In this document: positions 32,138 through 42,800 of the stretch, in pieces
How positions within the stretch are numbered: the stretch's first letter is position 1
Layout of the letters: every line of letters starts with the position of its first letter
NCBI GenBank assembly: GCA_018398585.1
Contig: JAGTTD010000018.1
Span: 8,191,501 to 8,255,500, forward strand
Direction: 5' to 3'
DNA from: Simmondsia chinensis
Lineage: Eukaryota > Streptophyta > Magnoliopsida > Caryophyllales > Simmondsiaceae
Length of the DNA: 64,000 bases
Notes under the pieces: generated by a model
The model's database searches: none
What the model saw: only the letters and a program-made list of their open reading frames with translations
Told to the model about the DNA's origin: nothing
Translations under genes and position numbers: made by a program

Positions 32138-32997
32138 GATAGCATTCCAGGATGTTGTGTTGGTGTATTATAATGAGATTCTTATATTGAACATGACCAC
32201 GTGATTTGCTTGTTTTACTATCAAAAGTGGGTGACTCATATATTTTGTTTGTACAATGAATCTTAATCCGGGAAATAGTCCAGACTCATGCATGTAATGT
32301 TAATTACTTTGATGCACTAATAAGATGAGGTTATTAAGTCTAACTGGGATCTTAAGTTCGGTGGGAAATTGCATGAAGTGTAATGGGAATGGATATTTTA
32401 CTAGGAATCTACCATGTAAAGTATTGCCTTAGTTGAGTCACAATTACTCGAATTGATTCTAGAGACTTTGGCCAGAGCATTCCTTATGTTGGACATTTGG
32501 ATTTAATACAAAAATATTTTTTCTATATTAGTGAATTATTCGGGAAGGGCAAATTGGGAACTAAGAAAGAATGACAATAGTAGTTTAAGTTAGTTTTCTT
32601 ATGGACAAGTATTAGAGGGGTCAATTGTGGGTAAACTATTATAAGAAAATTTAACAAGTAAATATATTTGTTTTTAGTGTGCAGTAAAACTTATTTAGTG
32701 GAATTAAGTTTTGCTAAATGGTAATCAAATGTTATCATGATATAGTAATCAGATTTGACCCATTTGGAGATAGAAATAAATTGTCCCTACACAAGCCTCT
32801 AAATTATACACTTACAGAAATAAAAAAAATTCATAAGATGAATTATTTTATTCAAAGAGTTGAATAAAATTATTTTTTTATTAAATTCAAAAATTCATGT
32901 GATGAATTTTACGAGAAAAATAAAAAAAGAGTAAAATGGATAAAACGGCGCATCAATCATTGCGCAACACATGGTTGGCGGGTGCCGGGAGGGGGGA

Positions 32998-33021
32998 GGG
33001 GGGGGGGGGGGGGGGGGGGGG
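32998..33021 (+). repeat. G24 homopolymer
   Basis: A run of 24 G preceded by GGGAGGGGGGA. Located between the AT-rich middle and the TATA region of LTR-A copy 3. Either slippage growth or a sequencing/assembly inaccuracy in length. Confidence 0.9.
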
Positions 33022-33236
33022 ACAGCCTGCGTCCTCTCCCCCTGGCCCACCAATGGCCCCAATCAAAGATCCGCACCTAATGGTGTGGACCAATGGCAGG
33101 GTGCCATTTTTCATCCTGCGTGTGGGTTAAAAAAGCTATGCGTATTGATTTTTTTTAAGGTATTTTATTCTAATTAAAATATAATTTTACCTTTTATTTT
33201 ATATTTCTAATAGAATTAGTTAGGTTTTGAGATTTC

Positions 33237-33244
33237 TATAAATA
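33237..33244 (+). promoter_or_regulatory. TATA box of LTR-A copy 3
   Basis: TATAAATA, the counterpart of 5793 and 10550. Confidence 0.5.
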
Positions 33245-33666
33245 AGTGTGCCCGGCTCTTTCGAATGTAATCAAATACGCTCATTTTTCTCTCAGTTAAT
33301 TAGAGAATTAAAAAGGAGAAAATCTCTTCCCAATTAATTCTTCAAATTCTTCTAAGAATTGTTTGATTTCACAACGCCTACTCATTCGGTGCTAATAGAG
33401 GAATTGCGGAGAAGATCTAGAAGGTATTGTTTGAAGCATCTTTACACTTGCGGTCTACAATGAGGTATGAGATTTCTCGACTTATATTTTTATATTCATA
33501 TTTCATTGTTTGTCATGGGTATGTCTTCTATATTATGCATTTGTTATGTCTAATTAGAGTCAAAGATTTACACGTATTTAAAATTAGAGAATTTTAAATC
33601 AGGATTCTGCTATGCTAGATACAATCGTTGTATGTGAATTTAATTTAAGAAATTAAAATTCCGCAC

Positions 33667-34130
33667 CCAACATCGGGAACTATGGTGAAAGATATGAGAA
33701 AAATAATAATAGTAGTGAAAGTTAGTTTTGCACACGAATGTCTAATAGAAGGGGTTAATTGTTGTAATAAAAGTTATTTGAAAATTCTTGAGTTAATATA
33801 TTTAATTCTTGGGTTAATATATTTAATTCTAGAGAGCAGTAAGACTTGTTTAGTGGAGTTAAGTTTTACTAAATGGTAATCAATTGTTATTATGAGATAA
33901 TAATCAGATTTGACCTATTTGGAGCTAGAGTTAAATTGTCCTTGAGGTCCCTTCGCCAAGCCTCAACTTAAGTATCGTTTGAAAATAATGAAAAAAATAA
34001 ATTCATGGGATTATTTATTTATGAGATAAATAAATTTTTATGCTAAACAAATATTCATGAGATGAATGTATAATATGATAAATTATATCATATTTTAAAA
34101 TAAGAAGGGGGAAAATACAACCCTTGAACT
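33667..34130 (+). repeat. partial LTR-A copy 4, lacking its first 750 bp
   Basis: Directly after the CCCAACA end of copy 3, the sequence jumps to the middle of the same LTR: GGGAACTATGGTGAAAGATATGAGAAAAATAATAATAG aligns with 730-770 (CGGTAACTAATGGAGAAGCTG). Then TTTAGTGGAGTTAAGTTTTAC, GACCTATTTGGAGCTAGAG and ATTCATGAGATGAATG follow in LTR order to about 34130. It looks like a recombination product between LTRs. Confidence 0.7.
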
Positions 34131-34326
34131 GAAGTGGGCACTATGCGGAGCACACATCTTTATATGTTAACAAAAGGTGACCGAAAGGGAGGGTTTTTTT
34201 TTATTATTCACGGTGATGTTTTCGCATTATCGTGAGGAATTAAGTTTTAGGGTTTTGGAACCTGATTTTGTCCCGCGACAAAACCCCTAAAATTATTGAG
34301 GGGTTTCCTAAATCCCGCAGGAAGGA
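34131..34326. other. unassigned, with two hairpins
   Basis: No coding sequence. Two short inverted repeats occur: TTTTGTC-CCGC-GACAAAA near 34265-34283 and AAATCC-CGCAGGAA-GGATTT near 34311-34330. Possibly the remains of a small DNA transposon end. Confidence 0.35.
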
Positions 34327-34757
34327 TTTGGTTGTAGTGGATGGATTAACTATGGTCATCTTATAGCATTTTCTCATCCCTATACTGTTCTATTTGTTGC
34401 TAACATTTTGAAATTTATAGGTTACATGGATTACCTAAAGAAATTGTGTCTGATCGGGATCTTATTTTTACAAGTTAGTTTTAGGAGTTGTTTCGAATTC
34501 AGGTAGTAGATCTTCATCATTCTACGCCATACCACCCTCAGTCAGACGGTCAAAAGGAGGTTTTGAATTGATGTCTTGATATCTATTTGAGATGCATGTG
34601 CTTTCAATTTCTTTAAAAATGGTTTGATTGGTTACCGTTGGCTAAATGATGGTATAACACATTACCATACTGCCACCCATACGACCCCTTATAAGCTAGT
34701 ATATGGACAACCCCCATCCTTACATAATCCATTGTTAACTAATGATGCTCATGTGGA
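34327..34757 (+). pseudogene. GY4 integrase, first part
   Basis: Chromovirus integrase: VVVDGLTMVILIAFSHPYTVL (VVVDRLSKYGHF type), a frameshift, LKEIVSDRD-like region (34430-34460), YHPQSDGQKEVLN (34528), WLPLAEWWYNT-like sequence degraded at 34640, and TATHTTPYKLVYGQPPS (34675). Interrupted at 34757/34758 by GY3. More diverged from GY1/2/3/5/6 than those are from each other. Confidence 0.8.
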
Positions 34758-35074
34758 TGTAATGAATTATCATGTATTACTTGTATTCCATTATAATTCC
34801 CTTGTAATTTGAGTATTGTATAACCGAAAGCAAAGGAGGGAAAGTAAGTTCACGTGTAATCAAGTTAGTTAGTTAGTTAGAACTTGGGTTAGATATTCTT
34901 GGTTGTTGTAAAGAATACAAATAGCTTAACTCTTGTATTGAGAAGGCATTGAATGAAAAAGACTCTCTTACTTTCTCCCTAATTCTATCTATTCTCTTAC
35001 CGTCTTCTTCTCTCAATCTCTATCTTCTGTCTCTCACCTAGGTATTGATTCAAGATTCAACTTGAATCATTACA
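34758..35074 (+). repeat. GY3 5' LTR
   Basis: Starts TGTAATGAATTATC, ends TTGAATCATTACA. No canonical TATAAATA box; AATACAAATAG is at the expected place near 34915. Polypyrimidine-rich 3' part. Confidence 0.88.
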
Positions 35075-35126
35075 AGTAGTATCGATGCTGGTAATTGCAT
35101 TCAATTGGCTTGCAATCCAAGTGATC

Positions 35127-36584
35127 ATGCAGGCTAGGACCAAGAAACAAGCTCCAATGGCTACAAATTCAGTTGCTGAGGAATGATCAATTGGCTCAAC
35201 TCTAGTGACAGGTGCAGGACATGCTTCGTTTGATGAGTGACAAACATCAACAACTAGTTCAGACGCAGCAAAAGATGGAACAAAGGATGGATGGAAAGTA
35301 CGAGCAGATTCATAGACAGTCCTTACCCATGGATGCTAGTGTGCTTCCTCAAGTTCCTCCCTAAGGGAGACCTCCCGATGTGGCTGATCAGGGAGAGGTG
35401 GTACCTGCAGCAAAGAACTCAGGGTTTCGACAGCCCAAAGTGGAGATTGACACCTTTGATGGAACACATCCTCAATCTTGGATAAGGAGGTGTGAAAGGT
35501 ACTTTAGATTTTATGCAATTACTGAATCTCAGAAGGTTAAATTAGCGGTTGTGCATTTGCAAGGTGATTATGAAGTTTGGTACCATGTGTTGATCTTGGG
35601 TAATCCAAATTTCACTTGAAAAATATTTGTAGATGAGTTTTGTTATAGGTATGGGGATGACGACACGGGAGATGTGATTGATAAGTTCAACAAGGTGTCA
35701 TAGATAAGAAGTTTTAAAGAGTACATGTCACGGTTTGAGAATTTGAAAGCAAGAATGATGGCAGTTCATCCAGGAGCAAGTGAGGAGTATTATGTGTCTA
35801 GCTTCACTAGTGGGTTAAAGCCCAAGATTAAGAATCTGGTTCAGGCCCTCAATCCTCCCACAGTGTCCAAGGCCTATTTTAAAGCTTGATTGTTTGAATC
35901 CTTAGCTGCAAATTCGTATGAATCCGGATAGAGGGCAAGAGTGGTGGCTCCATTGTAGCAGTTAGGACCAAATTCATCCAGACCTTTGAGCATTGAAGAA
36001 AAGAAAGCACATAAGTTGTGCTTCAAATGTAATCAAAAGTATTTTTTTGGTCATAAGTGCACTCAAAAGCAGCTAATGACAGTACCTGGCAGTGAGGAAA
36101 TAGATGAGGATCAAAAGAACTATGCATAATGTGAGGATGAATTGATGGAGACTCAAGAAGTGGAGCAAGATTACAATGAGGCAAAGATCTCGGTAAGAGA
36201 TTTAACTAGTGGAGGAACCCACAACACCATTAGAATCAAAGGCGTTGCAAACCGCAAGTCCTTACTAATCTTGATTGATAGTGGAAGCACCCATAGCTTT
36301 TTGGATGCCAAGATAGCTAGATTGGTGGGGCATAAACTTTTCAAGACCTCTCCCTTGGCTGTAACAGTAGTGGATGGTAATTCCATGTTAACACAAATGA
36401 AGTGCAAAGAGTTCAAATGGGAGATGCAAGGTCATTCATTCACTTATGATTTCAGGGTCTTGAAGTTAGGGGGTTGTGACATGGCATTTGGAATGGATTG
36501 GATGAAAACTTTCAGTCCTACTATTTTTGATTTCGTGCAGTTAATTGTCTCATTTGAAAGAGAACGAAAAATAGTGCAGTTGTA
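35127..36584 (+). pseudogene. GY3 gag and protease
   Basis: ATG at 35127 (MQARTKKQAPMATNS) is the likely gag start. Gag proper: PKVEIDTFDGTHPQSWIRRCER (35437), RYFRFYAITESQKVKLAVVH, FENLKARMMAVHPGASEEYY, and the zinc knuckle CFKCNQKYFFGHKC (36022-36063) with the CCHC residues present. Stops include about 35185, 35617, 35701, 35887, 35929 and 36127. The protease ILIDSGSTHSFLD (36269) keeps the DSG triad; LKLGGCDMAFGMDWM follows. Roles as in GY2. Confidence 0.85.
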
Positions 36585-39558
36585 GGGGTCGGTTGAGCAA
36601 GGAAGCCTACAAATCATGAGTTGTAAGAAGTTGCAAGGGGCTCTTAAGAAGAGCAAGGTATAATGGATTGGTCCTTTGTTCTCTATTAGTGCAGAACTGG
36701 ACGACGCTCAGGTTGTATCTAACCCCTCTATTAGGCAGCTATTACATGACTTTGAAGATCTATTTGAGTTACCAACTACCTTACCTACTAAAAGAAATCT
36801 TGACCATACTATTCCACTCAAGGCTAATTCTAATCCAATCTACTTAAGACCATATAAATACCCACATTCCCAAAAGAATGAGATTGAAAAACAAGTGGAG
36901 GAGCTATTGAAAACCAATTTATAAGGCATAGCCATAGTCCATTTGCTTCACCAGTCATTCTTGTTAAAAAGAAAGATGGAACATCTCGCATGTGTATAGA
37001 CTATAGGCAACTAAATTCCTTAACCATCAAAGATAAATTTTCAATTCCTATAATTGATGACCTACTAGATGAATTATATGGTGCGGTTTACTTCTCAAAA
37101 CTTGACTTGAGGTAAGGATATCATCAAATAAGAGTGGTTGAATTAGACAAATACAAAACAGCCTTTAGAACCCATCATGGCCATTTTGAGTTTGTGGTTA
37201 CGCCATTTGGATTATCAAACGCTCCTGCAACCTTTCAAGCTCTAATAAACTCAATTTTTAAGCCTTTTCCTAGGAAATTTGTCCTTGTAATCTTTAACAA
37301 CATCTTAGTTGACAACCCACACTTGAAAGAACATGTTAAACATTTGAATCTTGTATTTCTTACCATGTGCAAACACAAACTATATGCTAAACTATCCAAA
37401 TGCTCTTTTGCCCAAACTCAAGTAGAGTATTTGGGTCATGTAATCGCTTATGAAGGGGTAGCCACCGATGCATCTAAGGTTCAAGCTATGAAGCAATGGC
37501 CAAGTCCCACTACAGTTAAGCAATTGAGAAATTTTTTAGGCCTAACAGGGTACTACAGGAAGTTTATTCAGGGCTATGGGATCCTTGCTAAGCTTTTGAA
37601 TGATCTTCTTAAGAAGAACTCTTTTTGTTGGACTGCTGCAGCACACGAGGCATTTGATAGCCTAAAACTAGCAATGTGTGTAGCTCCGGTATTGAGGATG
37701 CCTGATTTTACTCAACCCTTTGAGATTGAGATTGATGCGTGTAGTAGTGGAGTGGGTGCAGTGTTGTCCCAACAAGGAAGGCCAATTGCTTTCCTAAGCC
37801 AAGCTCTTAGCCAATGCCACATGAGATTTTCTATATATGAAAAGGAGTACTTACCCATTCTCTTGGCTGTGCAGAAATGGAGACAATATCTAGAAGGGCA
37901 CCATTTTGTGATCAAAACAAATCATCAAAGTTTGAAGTTCTTGTTAGAGCAAAGGATATCAACAAGAGTTCAGAGGAAAGGCCTTATGAATATGTTAGGC
38001 TTGGATTATGCAATCGAATACAGAAAAGGGAGGGAGAATTTGGCTGTAGATGCCATGTCAAGGAGGCAAGAGAATGTAGTTGAGGCTTCATGTTTGGCAA
38101 TCACCACTGTCATTCCTTCTTAGATGGAGGAAATCTTCAAGTCATATGAGAATGATCAATTTGCTCAAGAGCACTTGACATCACTTAGCATTCAAGATCC
38201 TATAGCTGGTTCAACAGCTAATGATGTATCCTTAGTTAATGGCATTCTGAGAATCAAGGGAAAGATCTATATTGGGAATGCTACTAGCTAAGAAGACAGA
38301 TTATGTTAGCTTTCCATGCTTCAGCATTGGGTGGCCACTCTGGAATTGAAGGTTCCTACCAAAGACTGAAACAGAATTTCACTTGGCAAGGTATGAAGCT
38401 TGATGTGATCGAAATGGTGCAGAGTTGTGAAGTTTGCCAGCGTACCAAGAGTGATCACACTCCATATCCTGGGTCGTTAAAGCCCCTACCAATTCTAGAC
38501 GGTGCTTGGCATCAAATTAGTATGGATTTTATTGAAGGGCTGCTAAAATCAGAGGGGAAAGAGATTATTTGGGTAGTGATTGATCGTTTTACAAAATATG
38601 TTCATTTCATAGCCCCTAATCACCCTATTTGCGCTGAGAAGCGTGCTAAGTTGTTCTTGGATAACATTTATGAGCTCCATGGCTTGCCACAAACCATTTT
38701 ATCTGATAGAGATCGTTTGTTCACAAGTACATTTTGGAAATAATTGTTCAAATTGTTGGGATCATCATCGTCTTTAAGCTCAGCATACCATCCCCAAACC
38801 GATGGCCAAACTGAGAGATTGAACCAAAGTGTAGAACAATACTTGAGAAGCATGACTTTCAACAATCCTAAGCAGTGGTGCAAGTGGCTTTCGCTAGCTG
38901 AATAATGGTACAACACTCACACACACACTCATCATTGGGTACCACTCCTTGCAAAGCCTTATATGGCTATGAACCTCCATTTCCAGTGTTATCTCAGAGC
39001 TGTAATACTCATGTGCCTGAAGTTGAGGATCTAATATAGAAAATGAAACACATAGTCCAGCAGTTGAAGGACAATTTGCAGCTTGCATAGGCCAGACAGA
39101 AATTCTTTGCTGATAAGAGGAGGGTTGAACAATCCTTTTAGGTTGGAGACATGGTGTACTTGAAATTATAGCCTTGTAGGCAGTCATCAATGGCAATCCA
39201 TAAAAATGTTAAACTTAGTGCAAGGTACTTTGGTCCATCCAAGGTATTGCACAAGGTTGGAGCAGTGGCATATCGCTTAGATCTCCCTCCTGATGCAGCC
39301 ATTCATCCGGTGTTCCATGTCTCTCTTTTGAAGAAGCATGTTGCTACTAGGAAAACATGTTCTGCACAGCCTCCAAATGCTTCATCTAATGGCATTTTAC
39401 TTCAGGAACCCACTGCTATATTGGATTTTAGAGTAATACAGCAGCAAGGCAAGAAGGTTCAGCAAGTATTGCTCCAATGGGCCAATTTGGAGCATTCTGC
39501 TGCATCTTGGGAAGAGCTCAAGTTTCTTAAAAGTCAATTTCCTAAGTTAGATTCTTGA
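36585..39558 (+). pseudogene. GY3 RT, RNase H, integrase, tail
   Basis: RT N-terminus IPLKANSNPIYLRPYKYPHSQ (36810), frameshift near 36920, [25 protein letters not shown]-stop-GYHQIRV (CAG expected), TPFGLSNAPATFQ (37199). The catalytic box reads VIFNNILVDN (37280) instead of VFFDDILIYS: both catalytic aspartates are asparagine. RNase [17 protein letters not shown] (37730) and KEYLPILLAVQKWRQYL are long and open to 38123. Integrase: HASALGGHSGIEGSYQ...CEVCQRTK (38309-38450), [42 protein letters not shown] (38788). Then stops, and the tail [11 protein letters not shown] and [16 protein letters not shown]. Confidence 0.88.
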
Positions 39559-39589
39559 GACAAGAATCTTTTCGTTAAGGGAGGAGTAT

Positions 39590-39907
39590 TGTAATGAATT
39601 GTCATGTATTACTTGTTAAGTCTTGTATTCCATTGTAATTCCCTTGTAATTTGAGTATTGTATAACCGAGAGCAAAGGAGGGAAAGTTAGTTCAAGTGTA
39701 ATCAAGTTTGTTAGAACTTGGTTTAGATAATCTTGGTTGTTGTCAAGAATACAATAGCTTAATAATTGTGTTGAGAAGGCATTGAATGAAAAAGACTCTC
39801 TTATTTTCTCCCTAATTCTATCTATTCTCTTACTCTCTCCTTCTCTCAATCTCTATCTTCTATCTCTCACCTAGGTATTGATTTAAGATTCAATTTGAAC
39901 CATTACA
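39590..39907 (+). repeat. GY3 3' LTR
   Basis: Starts TGTAATGAATTGTC after TTCGTTAAGGGAGGAGTAT, ends TTTGAACCATTACA. Confidence 0.88.
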
Positions 39908-40470
39908 ATGGAACAGGTTAATCGTAGTTTACACGCTCGGGATGAGGCTCTTCGTGTCTCAAAGAATCATCTTCATTGATCTCAAAATTGGGTTACGCAG
40001 CTGCGGACAAAAATCGAAGTGATTGTAGTTTTATACGAGGTAACTGGGTGTATCTCAAGTTTAATCTCTATAGTCAATGCTCGTTGGAATGCCGCATGGT
40101 CCAAAAGTTGTCCCCTAAATACCTTGGTCCCTTCGACAAAATGGAAAAAAATGGTTCAGTAGCACATAAGTTGGCACTTTCTAAAGAAAAAAGAATTCAC
40201 CATGTATTCCATGTGGTGCTTCTCAATAGATATTATGTGCCTACTCCATCAAGTATACTTACGCCGGACAATTGGACGTGCTCATTGCCAACTCCTCTCT
40301 GGAAGCTATTTTAGGGCAATGCATGGCCAAGTATCATAACCAAGCTATCACGAAAGTCTTAGTCAAATGGCTAGGCAAACCAGTTTAAGACGCAACCTAT
40401 GAATTTTGGACGGACTTTCGGGACAAATACCCAACATTTGACCCTTGTGGACAAGCGTCATGCAGGAAAG
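39908..40470 (+). pseudogene. GY4 integrase C-terminus and chromodomain
   Basis: Continues from 34757. Integrase C-terminal fold GNWVYLKFNLYSQCSLE (40040), KLSPKYLGPFDKMEKNGSVAHKL (40110) and HHVFHVVLLNRY. After a frameshift, a chromodomain KVLVKWLGKPV-stop-DATYEFWTDFRDKYPTF (40350-40440). The chromodomain in this class directs integration to heterochromatin. Stops show it is dead. Confidence 0.82.
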
Positions 40471-40477
40471 GGAATAT

Positions 40478-40943
40478 TGATAAGCTTCTAATTGATTATG
40501 ATTATGCAACCCACGCATTAGGGCCTACTCGTACCAGCCTAGAGTTGGACTGAGACCCCACGCAGGTCTGAGCTCGGGAAACGGGTTTCAAGCCATGTTG
40601 CCCCTACCCATCGAAAGTGAAGGAGCTAATGCGTGAATGTCAAACATTGCATCTTTAGCTGGTCTTGACAAGACGGGCGCTTCTATTCACTTGCCATGTA
40701 TATCAACTGATGATTAAAGGGTGTTGGTTAGGAAACCACTGGTGGTTGTAACTAACCCAAAAGTAGGCATGACCACCTTGTTATGTTGTTTAATTCTTCC
40801 TCAAATTTAGATATTTGTACATAGCATTTGTTTAGGCTATAAATAGCCTAATTGTATGGGGATTAAGGATAATAATGAATGCTTAGTTTCTTTGCCTAGT
40901 CTTTTTACTCTTCAATCTCTATTTTTTTAGCTAGAACTTAACA
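40478..40943 (+). repeat. GY4 3' LTR
   Basis: Starts TGATAAGCTTCTAATTG after GCAGGAAAGGGAATAT (purine tract) and ends near AGAACTTAACA. TATAAATA at 40838-40845 lies inside an inverted repeat (AGGCTAT-AA-ATAGCCT). Boundaries are inferred; no partner LTR is in the window. Confidence 0.68.
40838..40845 (+). promoter_or_regulatory. TATA box in GY4 LTR, palindromic context
   Basis: TATAAATA centred in 7-bp inverted arms AGGCTAT/ATAGCCT. Confidence 0.55.
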
Positions 40944-40977
40944 TAGTGTGCTCGAATCAAGGAAGGAATAACCAATT

Positions 40978-41613
40978 TCATACTACACCAATCCGAGCAT
41001 CATGTCCATGGGGAAATGCCACAGAGTAAATAGCAAAAAGGTGGTCAATGTCCTCCGCGACTTTCTTACAAAACATACCCTGAGTGTCAATCACGCCCAA
41101 CCTCCATAAGCGAACCTTAGTATTCACCTTCCCTAGAAGCATCGTCCATACAAGAAACTCCACTTTATGCGGATCAAGACCTTTCCAATCCCTACTAGCT
41201 AAGTTATCAACATTTGACTGACATCTTTCCATTATTGCCTTCAAAAAAGAATTAATTGAGAAAGTACTGAATTGCTCAAACATCCAACTTAGTCTATTTG
41301 CTTGTCCTAAAGATAAGTTGATGACTTGCATGAGGTTGTTGAAACCATCCATCATTGTCATCTCCCTCAGGAAAAAAATTCTACACCAATTGAATTCCCA
41401 CCACCAAGTCGACCCATCCCACCAGCCATATGTGCAACAGTATATTAAAATTCTAAATAACCTTGGGGATCTGGCTTTCGCAGTGAGCTCTCCAACCGAT
41501 TTCGAGTGCCAAAAACTAATCCGCACCCCAATGCCAACTGAGGCCGAGAGGCCATCTTCCACAATCTTTCTTATTGTGGGGCTTTCACACAACAAAGTTA
41601 AACATGGGGTCAT
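40978..41613 (-). pseudogene. LINE-3 fragment, RVT zinc-binding domain
   Basis: A 211-codon open frame on the minus strand. MTPCLTLLCESPTIRKIVEDG, VGIGVRISFWHSKSVG, WKGLDPHKVEFLVWTMLLGKV, NTKVRLWRLGVI and EDIDHLFAIYSVAF match the C-terminal part of plant LINE ORF2, where a zinc-binding domain follows RT (W-G-PPKVEFF-W-LGK-NT-RLWRLG-I). It differs in sequence from LINE-1, -2 and -4. No stop in 630 bp suggests a fairly young or slowly decaying fragment. Both ends are truncated and no poly-A is visible. Confidence 0.78.
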
Positions 41614-41869
41614 CTTTATCTAATAGTAATTTAGCATACAAAAGATTTAACTGGTAGAGAATCTAACTAGACATGAATAGCGTCCTTTGTGCACACGTTG
41701 AGGAGTGAATTAATAGTAAGATATGGTGTTTTTGACTGGTCATTTATAATTTGCCCGTCTAATATTTTTAAATTAATCGTGAATGTCCTTAAGTGTTGAG
41801 TCCAATGAAAATCTAAAATTAAAAATGACATTATATTAAAAATATAATATATTACCAAAAAAAAAGGCC
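41614..41869. other. unassigned AT-rich spacer
   Basis: No gene or repeat recognised; ends in an A-run (41857-41865) at the foldback boundary. Confidence 0.4.
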
Positions 41870-42770
41870 AATTGTAAAGGTTTCTTAACTTTACCACCCT
41901 AGATTTTTGATTTTTCAAAAAACCACCCCAACTTCCATATTTTCAATCAACCACCTCTCCGTCAAATCTGTTAAATTTTTCATTATAAGCGCCATGTGAC
42001 ACACACGTGACTAGGAGTTGTTTTCAAAAAACTACCCCAATTATAGTGGCTTTTTCACTTTATGACCTATGTTTCTTATTTTTTAAAAATTCACCCCAGC
42101 TTTCAAATTTTTTTCAATCAATCACCTCTCTATTAGATTTGTTAAATTTTCCGTTAATAGTGTCATATGACACGCATGTGACTTGATTAACATATAACAA
42201 ATAACCATTGTTAGTGTTAATTTATAAGAATGCTTAGCAAATTAATTAACAAACTAAAATGTAAAAATAAAAAAAATACTTAAGCTTTCTTTCTCCCTCA
42301 TTTTCTCGTCATTCTTACTACATTTCAATCGGAGAGGGATAAAGAAGACAGTGAGAATGACGAGACAATGAGGTAGAAAGAAAGATAGAGTTCCTTTTTT
42401 CCCCTTTACATTTCAGTTTGATAATTAGTTTGCTAAGCATTCTTAATTAATTAAAAGTAATAATGGTTATTTGTTATCTGTTAATTGCACAATGTTGCTC
42501 TTAATCAGGTCACTTGCGTGTTGAGTGATAGACCCTTTAAGGTACTACCATAAAGGGGTAAGGCTGCATACCCCCCCCCTCCCCTCCAAAACAAATAAAA
42601 AATAAAACCCTGCATTATGGGAGGCTTTGGGGCACCGGGTTTGTTGTTGTTGTTGTTGTGCGTGTCATGTGATGCTTTTAACGGAAAGACTGGTGGTTGA
42701 TTAAAAAATTTTAAAAGTTGAGGTGGTTTTTTGAAAAATTAAAAACTTGAGGTGTGTTTGTAATATAATT
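41870..42770. mobile_element. long-TIR foldback element (MULE-like)
   Basis: Two long arms in inverted orientation around a short centre (42319-42350). The innermost pairing is CTCGTCATTCTTAC (42305-42318) with GTGAGAATGACGAG (42351-42364). Further out, AATGCTTAGCAAA and TAACAAATAACCATT on the left match TTTGCTAAGCATT and AATGGTTATTTGTTA on the right. The ends are AATTGTAAAGG (41870) and, reversed, AATTATATTAC (42770), followed by TTTTTCAAAAAACCACC on both sides. The left arm carries an extra internal duplication of about 150 bp (41919-41995 versus 42031-42190); the right arm carries a SINE. No transposase. Target duplication not resolved. Confidence 0.78.
42522..42658 (+). mobile_element. 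5'-truncated SINE, Au-SINE-like tail
   Basis: 137 bp inserted in the right arm of the foldback element. Contains TAAGGCTGCATACCC, CCCTGCATTATGGGAGGC, TTGGGGCACCGGGTT and ends in (TTG)n. This is the 3' half of a tRNA-derived plant SINE; the TTGTTG tail is typical of Au-type SINEs. Target duplication TGCGTGT at 42515-42521 and 42659-42665. Removing one copy restores the arm (GTCACTTGCGTGTCATGTGA), which pairs with the left arm. The A and B boxes are missing. Confidence 0.82.
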
Positions 42771-42800
42771 GAGCAGCTTGCTACTGTAGATAGACAAGTA

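Larger units (their letters stand above)
32138..33666 (+). repeat. LTR-A copy 3, right part
   Basis: Resumes the LTR broken by GY2. It matches copy 2 through GATTTGACCCATTTGGAG, CATAAGATGAATTATTT and the TATA region (TATAAATA at 33237-33244), and ends CCGCACCCAACA near 33671. It contains a G24 run at 32998-33021 with no counterpart in the other copies. Confidence 0.78.
34758..39907 (+). mobile_element. GY3, complete Ty3/gypsy element inside GY4
   Basis: 5150 bp. LTRs at 34758-35074 (317 bp) and 39590-39907 (318 bp), about 93 percent alike by eye with a 10-bp indel (TAAGTCTTGT) and a GTTA-repeat difference. The primer site at 35077-35088 is degenerate (TAGTATCGATGC). The whole gag-pol order is present. 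Flanks GTGGA (34753-34757) and ATGGA (39908-39912) form a target duplication with one change, and GY4 integrase continues across the insertion. Heavily mutated and older than GY2. Confidence 0.9.

Noticed and set aside
41318..41623. 101-codon plus-strand open frame
   Set aside because: Antisense to the LINE-3 RVT zinc-binding fragment, which has clear family wording.
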